Source: DASUZD01 sp036377055
GTDB taxonomy: Bacteria; Actinomycetota; Thermoleophilia; Gaiellales; Gaiellaceae
Assembly (NCBI GenBank): GCA_036377055.1
Contig: DASUZD010000336.1
Location: forward strand, 1-6,474
Reading direction: 5' to 3'
Length of the DNA: 6,474 nucleotides
Shown: positions 1 through 5,300 of the stretch, piece after piece
Position numbering within the stretch: the stretch's first letter is position 1
Layout of the letters: every line of letters begins with the position of its first letter
Notes under the pieces: generated by a model
Seen by the model: only the letters and a program-made list of their open reading frames with translations
The model's database searches: none
Told to the model about the DNA's origin: nothing
Position numbers and translations under genes: made by a program

Positions 1-176
1 GCGAGCACCGCCACGTCCGAGAGCTCGATCCCGGCGCTCGTCGAGCCGAGTCCGACGTGCACCTTCGGCTGGTACTTGATGTGCAGGAAGATCAGTGGGA
101 CAGAGAGCGCGACGACGAGCGGCCCGATCCGCGCCCACGCCACCTCGCGGCCCGCCGCCGCTTCGCTCAGCGCCAT
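1..176 (-). CDS. O-antigen ligase/polymerase-like membrane protein, N-terminal part only
   Basis: Fifty-eight codons are visible from an ATG at 176-174; the gene continues past base 1, so the C-terminus is missing. After about 16 mostly polar residues a hydrophobic stretch (roughly residues 18-32, core PLVVALSVPLIFLH) looks like a first membrane helix, followed by a segment with VGLGSTSAGIELSDVAVL. A first helix followed by a short loop and a LSDxxVL-type second segment resembles the N-terminus of multi-spanning O-antigen ligase/polymerase (Wzy/WaaL-like) proteins, which join polysaccharide units at the outer face of the membrane. The start lies 9 bp after the stop of the glycosyltransferase at 186-1235, in the same direction, so the two are probably one operon. 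A weak AGG lies about 5 nt before the ATG. The family call rests on a short N-terminal stretch plus context; another polytopic membrane protein of the locus is possible. Confidence 0.6.
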   Translation of the reverse strand, partial: MALSEAAAGREVAWARIGPLVVALSVPLIFLHIKYQPKVHVGLGSTSAGIELSDVAVL

Positions 177-185
177 CTGCCTAAC

Positions 186-1235
186 CTAGCCTGCGGCCGC
201 GACGAGAACCGGCGCGAGCCGCTGCGCCATGTGGCGCGTCGTCAGCCCCTGCATCACGTGCTCGCGCGCCGCCGAGCCGAGGTGCTCGTCGCCGATCGCT
301 GCCTCGACCGCCTCACGAAGGGCGGCAGGATCCTCGGGCGGGACGAACCGGACCGTCCGGCCGTCGGCGGCGTAGTCGTGGAGTCCCGGGCGGTCGGTCG
401 CGACGACCGGCCGCGCCATCGCCATCGCCTCCAGCAGCGCAGTCGTGCCGCCGCCTTCGGACCCCCACGGGTACTCCTGGCGTCGCTGCGGGACCACGAC
501 GCAGGCCGCACCCGCGTACAGCTCCCGCAGCTCGGCCGGTCCAACGACGTGTGCGTGCGCTTGCGGCGGTAGCTCGACGCCCTCGAGGTTTCGCGCGTAG
601 GCGCAGATCTCGATCCGGACTCCGAGCGGCGCGACGGCCTGAACGAACGTGCGGTAGTCACGTGCCATGTCCTTGCCCACGGTGAGAACGTACGGCTCGC
701 GCTCGGGAGCTGCGCGCGGGGAGAAGTAGTCGGCGTCGATACCCAGCGGCACCGTCACCGTCCGCTCGGGGTCGAGCCCCGTCTGCTCCCCGAGCCGCTT
801 CCGCTGCCACTCCGAGGCGCAGACAACGACGCGGGCGGCGCGGAGGGCAGCGCGGAGGAGCTCGCGACGCGGCCTTGCGCTGCGATCCCAGATCGTGCAC
901 AGGCCGTAGTTCAAGACGGCGACTCGCGGTCGGCGGCGGACGCGCGCGGCGAGCGGGAACAACGCCGCGAGGCCGGTGAACGCGACGTCCGCGTCGGCGA
1001 CCTCCCACGGCAGCACGACCTCGCGCAGATTCCACCGCAGCCGGCTGGAGCGCCGCCGGGTCAGCGCCGGGTCGTGGATCCACGCGTCGACGCCGAACTC
1101 GCCGATGTGGTTCTGACCGAGGAGCGTCGAGTCCGGCGCAGCTCCGGCGGCGACCTCCGCGGCGAGCTCGTGGCGTGAGTTCGGGTAGACGAAGGCGACC
1201 CTCAGAGCGCCGTCGGAGCCTCTCCGGGTCGGCAA
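186..1235 (-). CDS. GT-B fold glycosyltransferase (family 4-like)
   Basis: The product is 349 residues, normal for a GT-B glycosyltransferase, and is predicted to be cytosolic or membrane-associated. It would transfer a sugar from a nucleotide donor to the growing glycan; donor and acceptor cannot be read. The N-terminal Rossmann strand is LRVAFVYPNS (11-20). The inter-domain region has TVPLGIDADYFSP (about 161-173), the typical xPxGxDxxxF element. The C-terminal donor domain opens with PYVLTVGKDMARDY (181-194) and carries the nucleotide-sugar signature around E260-GGGTTALLEAMAMARPVV (E269 being the second acidic residue). The two glutamates are nine apart, one more than in the classical EX7E. 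I chose the TTG at 1235-1233 because it keeps the first strand intact and has a GAGG four bases upstream (1243-1240 on this strand). No ATG lies near the N-terminus. It is divergent from the flippase and first in an operon with the ligase-like gene. Confidence 0.85.
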   Translation of the reverse strand: MPTRRGSDGALRVAFVYPNSRHELAAEVAAGAAPDSTLLGQNHIGEFGVDAWIHDPALTRRRSSRLRWNLREVVLPWEVADADVAFTGLAALFPLAARVRRRPRVAVLNYGLCTIWDRSARPRRELLRAALRAARVVVCASEWQRKRLGEQTGLDPERTVTVPLGIDADYFSPRAAPEREPYVLTVGKDMARDYRTFVQAVAPLGVRIEICAYARNLEGVELPPQAHAHVVGPAELRELYAGAACVVVPQRRQEYPWGSEGGGTTALLEAMAMARPVVATDRPGLHDYAADGRTVRFVPPEDPAALREAVEAAIGDEHLGSAAREHVMQGLTTRHMAQRLAPVLVAAAG

Positions 1236-1258
1236 GGGGCCTCACTATACTGGCCCCT
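1235..1258. promoter_or_regulatory. Divergent promoter region with perfect 7-bp inverted repeat
   Basis: The 26-bp spacer between the divergent glycosyltransferase (TTG at 1235) and flippase (ATG at 1262) genes contains AGGGGCC (1235-1241) and its exact inverse complement GGCCCCT (1252-1258), separated by 10 bases. Those 10 bases hold TATACT on the plus strand (1246-1251) and, overlapping it, TATAGT on the minus strand (1249-1244). Both resemble the sigma-70/SigA -10 consensus. The hexamers end 10 bases before the flippase ATG and 8 bases before the TTG, so transcripts in both directions would have almost no leader. The minus direction has a possible weak -35, CGGACA (1274-1269), at 19-bp spacing; I see no -35 for the plus direction. 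The repeat could be an operator. The promoter reading is inference. Confidence 0.5.
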
Positions 1259-1261
1259 CTG

Positions 1262-2557
1262 ATGCGCCTGTCCGCCTTCTGGCGCCGTTCCTCTCAGACG
1301 GCGGCCGGGGTCTACCTCTCCGCCCTGATCGGCTTCCTCGGCTCGATCGTCGCGTTCCGCGAGCTCGGGACCGTCGACTTCGGCCGGCTCGCGCTCGTTC
1401 TCGCGGCGACCGGGTTCTTCCAGCTCTTCGCCGACCTGACAGTGGAGGAGGCGGTGGTCAAGTACGGCTTCCGCTACGCCGCGCGCGAGGACTGGGGGCG
1501 GTTCCGCCGCGTTTTCGGGGTCGGGCTCCAGTTGAAGCTCGCGGGCGGGCTGCTCGGCGCGCTCGGGATCGTCGTGCTCGCGCCGCTCTCGCACCTGATC
1601 TGGAATGCGCACGGCCTCTTCTGGCCGATGTTGCTCGCCGCGCTGCTGCCGCCCGTGCAGGCGCCGGAGGGACTCGCGTCGGCGGTGCTGATCGTTCGCC
1701 GGCGCTACGACGTTCGCGCAGCGTTCCTGATCGTGTCGATGGCGCTTCGGCTCGCGGCATTCGCCGTCGGTGCGGCGTTCGGCGTGCTCGAGACGGTGAT
1801 CGCGCTCGTCGCTGCGCAGGTCGTTGCCACGGCTGCGATCTCGGCAGTCGCGGCCGCGGCTCTGCGCCGGTTCCCGTCGGCGCCCGCGCGCCCGCTTGCC
1901 GAGGACCGCGTTCCGTTCCGCCGCTTCGTGATCCAGTCGAGCCTCGGCTCCGTGCTGAGCCCCATGCGCGGCCTGCTCGGGACGCTGTTGCTCGGTGCGG
2001 TCACGACCGTCCGGCAGGTGAGCTACTTCCGCGTTGCCCAGGTGCCGGAGTCGGCGTTCGCCTCGCTCTCTTCGCCGGTGCGTATGATCCTGCTGAGCGA
2101 GCAGACGCACGCGTTCGAGCGCGGCCGGTGGGACACGGTCAACCGCATGCTGCGGCGGTATGTGACCGGTGCGGCGGTGCTGATGGCCGTGCTGCTGCCG
2201 CCGCTTCTGTGGCTCATGCCGACGCTCGTGCGGATCGCCTACGGGTCGAAGGCGGAGCCTGCTGCGAATGCGGCTCGCCTGATCCTGCTCGTGGCCGCAA
2301 TCCAGGTGATCCTCGGCTGGGCGAAGTCGTTCCCGGTCTCGATTGGCCGGCCCGAGCTGCGCCTGATCGCGCAGGGCGCCGAGATCCTCGTGCTCATCCC
2401 CGCGCTGCTGCTGCTCGGCTCGCGCTACGGCGCGACCGGCGCCGCAGGTGGGTTCCTCATCGCGGCCTGCGCGTTTGCGGCGACCTGGGGCGTGATCCTG
2501 CTCCGGCTACGGCGCGACCCGAGCCTGGCGGCGCCAGCCCCTGGCCCGGCCGCCTAG
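1262..2557 (+). CDS. Wzx-like polysaccharide flippase (MOP superfamily)
   Basis: The product has 431 residues, close to the usual 400-500 for Wzx/RfbX or teichoic-acid-type exporters, and is dominated by hydrophobic segments spread along its length, consistent with 10-12 membrane helices. The first is around residues 14-31 after a basic RR pair (8-9), a normal cytoplasmic start. Loops are Arg-rich (for example YGFRYAAREDWGRFRR). Late helices include VTGAAVLMAVLLPPLLWLMP and LVLIPALLLLG. Such proteins move lipid-linked repeat units across the inner membrane. I place the start at the ATG at 1262; an upstream in-frame ATG at 1175 would add 29 Arg/Ser-rich residues antisense to the divergent gene and is unlikely. 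No Shine-Dalgarno precedes the ATG, and TATACT lies 10 bases before it, fitting a near-leaderless message. The stop TAG (2555-2557) overlaps the stop of the convergent small gene. Assignment to the MOP superfamily is from hydropathy, length and context rather than a catalytic motif. Confidence 0.8.
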   Translation: MRLSAFWRRSSQTAAGVYLSALIGFLGSIVAFRELGTVDFGRLALVLAATGFFQLFADLTVEEAVVKYGFRYAAREDWGRFRRVFGVGLQLKLAGGLLGALGIVVLAPLSHLIWNAHGLFWPMLLAALLPPVQAPEGLASAVLIVRRRYDVRAAFLIVSMALRLAAFAVGAAFGVLETVIALVAAQVVATAAISAVAAAALRRFPSAPARPLAEDRVPFRRFVIQSSLGSVLSPMRGLLGTLLLGAVTTVRQVSYFRVAQVPESAFASLSSPVRMILLSEQTHAFERGRWDTVNRMLRRYVTGAAVLMAVLLPPLLWLMPTLVRIAYGSKAEPAANAARLILLVAAIQVILGWAKSFPVSIGRPELRLIAQGAEILVLIPALLLLGSRYGATGAAGGFLIAACAFAATWGVILLRLRRDPSLAAPAPGPAA

Positions 2558-2739
2558 ATCGGGAAGAGGTACTCGCCAGGCTTCCGCCGCGGACTCGTGT
2601 TGAACGCGACTTTGTACGAGCGACACCCCTCGGGGCGGATGTGCCGGTACCGCAACCCTTTCGAAAGCTTGACCTCGAAGTCTTCCTTCCGTGCCGACCC
2701 GATCGGTTGCGAGACCGTGGGTGGCGTCGTGTAGCTCAT
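2554..2739 (-). CDS. Small basic protein of unknown function, coupled to DUF3467 gene
   Basis: The product is 61 residues and I do not recognise the family. It is real on three grounds. AAGGAG (2749-2744 on this strand), the best Shine-Dalgarno in the window, lies 4 bases before the ATG. The ATG overlaps the stop of the upstream gene in ATGA. The sequence does not look like a shadow of another gene because no plus-strand gene covers it. The N-terminal 15 residues are Thr/Pro/Ser-rich and probably flexible. The body (about 17-61) has 12 Lys/Arg against 5 Asp/Glu, one cysteine (C39), a single histidine (H33) and an aromatic-rich tail ending EYLFPI. No membrane helix or signal peptide is visible. 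With DUF3467 it forms a two-gene unit on the strand opposite to its neighbours. The net positive charge (about +7) would suit binding to nucleic acid or to its acidic neighbour; both are inference. Confidence 0.72.
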   Translation of the reverse strand: MSYTTPPTVSQPIGSARKEDFEVKLSKGLRYRHIRPEGCRSYKVAFNTSPRRKPGEYLFPI

Positions 2740-3005
2740 GTGTCTCCTTCGCTCTCGCTCGGACGTCGAATTGCTCCGTATGACTCTTCGTAGATTGCCA
2801 GGTCGCGGTTGATCTTCTGCATCATCTCGAAGACGACCGTTGGCGCGACCCGGATCCGGCTGATGCCGAGCGCAGCGCCCTCTTCCGGAACCAGGGTCGC
2901 GAAGTCGAGCGTAAACTCGTGCTCTGTGTGCCACACGCTGAGAAAGTTCGCGTAGACGCCGCCGGCGAGGTCAGCCGGCACCTCCATCTGCCATTCGCTG
3001 TTCAC
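2736..3005 (-). CDS. DUF3467-type small protein
   Basis: From the GTG at 3005 the product is 89 residues. It matches the pattern I know for DUF3467: VYANFLSVWHTEHEFTLDF (about 17-35, the YANxxxVxHTxxEFxLDF block), then VPEEG, an RIRVAP strand (about 48-53) and a helix ending NRDLAIYEESYGAI (about 63-76, matching the family's conserved yE..fG.I ending). DUF3467 proteins are usually about 100 residues, occur in bacteria and archaea, and have no established function. No signal peptide or membrane segment is seen. The start is uncertain: ATG 2987 (83 residues), GTG 3005 and TTG 3062 (108 residues) are in frame and none has a good Shine-Dalgarno. I prefer 3005 because it keeps an EWQMEVP strand before YAN and lies 11 bases after a -10-like TACCAT. 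The open frame continues to 3191, but that part is antisense to the glycosyltransferase. The protein is acidic (15 Asp/Glu, 6 Lys/Arg). Its TGA overlaps the next ATG. Confidence 0.78.
   Translation of the reverse strand: MNSEWQMEVPADLAGGVYANFLSVWHTEHEFTLDFATLVPEEGAALGISRIRVAPTVVFEMMQKINRDLAIYEESYGAIRRPSESEGDT
2744..2749 (-). promoter_or_regulatory. Strong Shine-Dalgarno of the 61-residue gene
   Basis: AAGGAG on the minus strand, four bases before the ATG at 2739. It lies inside the last codons of the DUF3467 gene. It fixes the start of the small downstream gene and stands out because almost no other start in this window has a recognisable Shine-Dalgarno. Confidence 0.75.
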
Positions 3006-3066
3006 TTCGGACGCCGATGGTAGGAGCGGCTCGCCGGCCCGACAAGATGTCTCTTTCAGCAACGGC
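3006..3066. other. Divergent spacer between DUF3467 cassette and glycosyltransferase operon
   Basis: Sixty-one bases separate the preferred DUF3467 start from the TTG of the glycosyltransferase gene at 3067. The spacer holds the candidate minus-strand promoter described separately. I see no TANNNT element 7-12 bases before the plus-strand TTG, no -35/-10 pair in that direction and no Shine-Dalgarno. The plus-strand operon therefore lacks an obvious local promoter. Confidence 0.5.
3017..3045 (-). promoter_or_regulatory. Candidate promoter of the DUF3467 cassette
   Basis: On the minus strand TTGTCG (3045-3040) matches the -35 consensus TTGACA at four of six positions. It is followed at the standard 17-bp spacing by TACCAT (3022-3017), which fits the TANNNT -10 form. 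A transcript would start near 3010, just before the GTG at 3005. This is a pattern match only; in high-G+C DNA single matches are weak evidence, and the spacing is the main support. Confidence 0.35.
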
Positions 3067-4203
3067 TTGAACGTCCTCGTCGCCACCGGGATGTGGCCGC
3101 CCGACGTCGGCGGGCCAGCTTCGCACGCGCCGGAGGTGGCGGAGTACCTGCGCTCGCGCGGCCATAGCGTCGCGGCCGTGACGATGGCCAACGCTGCGCC
3201 CGCGCCCGAGCCGTACCCGGTGCGCTGGGCTTCGCGTCGGTCGCCGCTCGTGTGGCGGCACGTCGTCGCCGTGCAACGCGTCGCCCGCGCGGCATGGCAC
3301 GCCGACGTCGTCTACTCGACCGGGATGATCGGCCGGTCGAGCCTCGGCGCGGCGATCGCGCGGACGCCGATCGTGATCAAGCTCACGTCCGACCCGGTCT
3401 TCGAGCGCTCGCTCAGGTGGCATCTCTGGGGCGCCGACCTCGGCGGCTTCCAGCAGGCGCGCGGCCTGACGATCGGGATCCTCCGGCGCGCGCGCGACCT
3501 CGAGCTGGCCCGCGCGTCGAGGCTGATCATCCCGAGCGAGGCGCTGCGCGAGCTCGCGCTCGGCTGGGGCGTGCCACCGGAGAAGGTGGTCGTGATCCCG
3601 AACCCGATCTCGCCGCCTGCGCTCGAGGACCGCGAGACGCTGCGTGCGCGGCACGGCCTTCAGGGGCGGACGCTCGTCTTCGCGGGGCGACTCGTCCCGC
3701 AGAAGTCGATCGACGTCGCGCTCGACGCCGTGGTGGCGAACCCGGACGTGTCGCTGTTGCTCGCCGGCGAGGGCCCGTATCGCGAGCGGCTCGAGCGGTA
3801 CGCACGCTCGCTCCCGCTCGACGGCCGTGCCCAGTTCCTCGGGCCGCAGCCGCGGCAAACCGTCTTCGAGCTGCTGCGGGCCGCCGACGCGGCGCTGCTC
3901 TCGTCGAGCTGGGAGAACTTCCCGCACATGGTCGTCGAGGCGCTGGCGGTGGGGACGCCGGTGATCGCGACCGACGCGGGCGGCGTGACGGAGATCCTGC
4001 GCGACGAGGAGAACGGCCTGCTCGTGCCGATGGGGGACGCGCAGGCGCTCGCGGCGGCGATCCGGCGCTACTTCGACGATCCTGCGCTCGAGGAGCGGCT
4101 GCGCGCGGCCGGGCCGCTGTCGGTGGCGCGCTTCGCGCCCGACGCGATCTACGAAAAGCTCGAGGCGCTGCTCGAGGAGGCGGCATCCGGCCGCGCGTCC
4201 TGA
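3067..4203 (+). CDS. Family 4-type glycosyltransferase (GT-B)
   Basis: The product is 378 residues, a full-length GT4-type enzyme. The N-terminal domain starts NVLVATGMWPPDVGGPASH, a first strand followed by the Gly-rich loop (GG at 15-16) typical of GT4 acceptor domains. VIPNPI (176-181) marks the domain junction. The C-terminal domain shows FAGRLVPQKSID (205-216, with the loop Arg/Lys that contact donor phosphates in this family), AGEGPYRERLE (233-243) and the classical EX7E motif E283-NFPHMVV-E291 followed by ALAVGTPVIATDAGGVTEI. No signal peptide or transmembrane helix is evident, so it should act on the cytoplasmic face. The start is the TTG at 3067; the frame is open upstream but has no other start codon nearby, and the next ATG (3091) would remove half of the first strand. 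No Shine-Dalgarno is visible. It heads an operon with three further genes. Sugar donor and linkage cannot be read. Confidence 0.9.
   Translation: MNVLVATGMWPPDVGGPASHAPEVAEYLRSRGHSVAAVTMANAAPAPEPYPVRWASRRSPLVWRHVVAVQRVARAAWHADVVYSTGMIGRSSLGAAIARTPIVIKLTSDPVFERSLRWHLWGADLGGFQQARGLTIGILRRARDLELARASRLIIPSEALRELALGWGVPPEKVVVIPNPISPPALEDRETLRARHGLQGRTLVFAGRLVPQKSIDVALDAVVANPDVSLLLAGEGPYRERLERYARSLPLDGRAQFLGPQPRQTVFELLRAADAALLSSSWENFPHMVVEALAVGTPVIATDAGGVTEILRDEENGLLVPMGDAQALAAAIRRYFDDPALEERLRAAGPLSVARFAPDAIYEKLEALLEEAASGRAS
4174..4180 (+). promoter_or_regulatory. Shine-Dalgarno-like GAGGAGG before second glycosyltransferase
   Basis: GAGGAGG lies inside the last codons of the first glycosyltransferase gene. 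It is four bases before an in-frame ATC (4185), 19 before an in-frame CTG (4200) and 34 before the first canonical start, ATG 4215. Its position suits initiation at 4185, not at 4215. The same bases also encode Glu codons, so the match could be chance. Confidence 0.35.
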
Positions 4204-4214
4204 TCGTCGGGCGG

Positions 4215-5300
4215 ATGCGGTACGAGCTGCCGCTCTCTGACAGCCTCCAGCGGAAGTTCGACGCGCTCGCCGAGCGGCTCGAGGTGCGGGTGCTCGCGAG
4301 CGGGCGCGGCGGCGACTCGACGTTCGAGCTCGTGCCGCCGCGCGCGCTCGACGGCGCGCGCTTCTGGGCCGGGCTGCCGGTGCGGATCGCACGACAGCTT
4401 CGGCGGTTCCGGCCGGATGCGGTGCTCGCGCAGAGCGCGTACGAGGCTGCCGCGGCGCTGGCCGCACGCCACATTGCCGGTCACGGGACGCCTGTGCTCG
4501 TCGACGTGCACGGCGACTGGCGCACCTCGACGCGCCTCTACGGCTCGCCGCTTCGCCGCGCGCTCTCGCCGCTCGCCGACCGAGTCTCGCTCGCCGCGCT
4601 GCGCCGCGCCGACGGCGTTCGCACAGTCTCGGCTTACACGACCGATCTGACGCGCGCGGTCGGCGTCGAGCCCGCGGACGTCTTCCCGGCTTTCATGGAC
4701 CTCGAGCCGTTCGAGGAGCCGGCGGTGCAGCCGCTACCGGAGCGGCCGAGCGCGCTCTTCGTCGGCGTGCTCGAGCTCTACAAGAACGTGGACGGGCTTG
4801 CGGACGCGTGGCGGCTCGCGGCGCCGCGCGTGCCCGAGGCGACGCTTCGGATCGTCGGGCGCGGGTCGCGAGCCGACGTTGTGGAACGGCTCGTCGCCGA
4901 GCTTCCCGAGCAGACGACGTGGACGCCCGCGCTCGCGACCGACGAGGTCGCCGCGGCGATGGACGCAGCCACCGCGCTCGTGCTGCCGTCGCGCTCCGAG
5001 GGCATGGGTCGTGTCGTCGTCGAGGCGCTCCTCCGCGGCCGGCCTGTCGTAGGCACGCGGGTCGGCGGGATCCGCGACCTCGTCCGCGACGGCGAGAACG
5101 GCATGCTCGTCGAGCCGGGCGACACGGCGGCGCTCGCGGACGCGCTCGTGCGGGTGCTCTCCTACCCTGCGTTTGCCGAGCCGCTTGCAGCGCGCGCCCG
5201 GCCGAGCGTCGAGCCGTGGCTCGCGACCCCCGAGGAGTACGCGGCGCGCCTGCACGCGTTGGTGACGCGCTTCTCGCGGCCTAGACTGGATCGGTCTTGA
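4215..5300 (+). CDS. Second GT4-type glycosyltransferase; true start uncertain
   Basis: From ATG 4215 the product is 361 residues. Recognisable parts are PLSDSLQRKFDALAERLEVR (6-25, acceptor-domain helix and next strand), VDVHGDWR (96-103), VSAYTTDLTRA (138-148), FVGVLELYKNVDGLADAW (182-199, start of the donor domain), RIVGRGS (212-218) and the EX7E motif E262-GMGRVVV-E270 followed by GRPVVGTRVGGIRDL. It would add a sugar to the same lipid-linked glycan as the gene upstream. In-frame codons before 4215 encode RPRVLIVGR, which looks exactly like the first Rossmann strand of the family and would be lost with this start. The true start may therefore be an ATC at 4185 (371 residues) or a CTG at 4200 (366 residues, sharing TGA in CTGA). 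I give 4215 as the first canonical codon. Its C-terminus overlaps the next gene by 4 bp. Confidence 0.85.
   Translation: MRYELPLSDSLQRKFDALAERLEVRVLASGRGGDSTFELVPPRALDGARFWAGLPVRIARQLRRFRPDAVLAQSAYEAAAALAARHIAGHGTPVLVDVHGDWRTSTRLYGSPLRRALSPLADRVSLAALRRADGVRTVSAYTTDLTRAVGVEPADVFPAFMDLEPFEEPAVQPLPERPSALFVGVLELYKNVDGLADAWRLAAPRVPEATLRIVGRGSRADVVERLVAELPEQTTWTPALATDEVAAAMDAATALVLPSRSEGMGRVVVEALLRGRPVVGTRVGGIRDLVRDGENGMLVEPGDTAALADALVRVLSYPAFAEPLAARARPSVEPWLATPEEYAARLHALVTRFSRPRLDRS
5259..5287 (+). promoter_or_regulatory. Candidate internal promoter before deacetylase gene
   Basis: TTGGTG (5259-5264) and TAGACT (5282-5287) are separated by exactly 17 bases, at the 3' end of the second glycosyltransferase gene. 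TAGACT ends 9 bases before the TTG start at 5297, so a near-leaderless transcript would result. The TANACTGG string is shared with the region before the flippase start (TATACTGG, 1246-1253). It is a pattern match only. Confidence 0.38.

Noticed and set aside
57..572. Plus-strand open frame opposite the ligase-like and glycosyltransferase genes.
   Set aside because: It is Arg/His-rich with no recognisable motif and is antisense to two supported genes.
1175..1261. Extended N-terminus of the flippase from ATG 1175.
   Set aside because: It adds 29 Arg/Ser-rich residues, overlaps the divergent gene and crosses the probable promoter; the protein from 1262 starts like a normal membrane transporter.
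3026..3040. Short inverted repeat CGGC/GCCG in the divergent spacer as an operator or terminator.
   Set aside because: Four-base G+C arms are expected by chance in this composition and there is no T-run.
3006..3191. Upstream continuation of the DUF3467 frame, giving a 151-residue protein.
   Set aside because: The extra part is antisense to the conserved N-terminus of the glycosyltransferase and lacks any DUF3467 similarity. Starts at 3005 or 2987 suffice; TTG 3062 cannot be fully excluded.
4180..4203. Programmed frameshift fusing the two glycosyltransferases, since GAGGAGG lies just before the stop of the first.
   Set aside because: No slippery sequence is visible, and each half is a complete two-domain GT-B enzyme, so separate proteins with an overlapping start explain the data better.
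2971..4467. Long minus-strand open frame of 498 codons opposite the glycosyltransferases.
   Set aside because: The translation is Arg-rich low-complexity sequence with no motif, as expected antisense to high-G+C coding DNA; the opposite frame has clear GT4 motifs.
3252..5300. One long plus-strand open frame of 682 codons spanning both glycosyltransferases.
   Set aside because: Its first 310 or so residues are Arg/Ala-rich shadow of the first glycosyltransferase in another frame; only the part from about 4185 onwards has conserved glycosyltransferase motifs.
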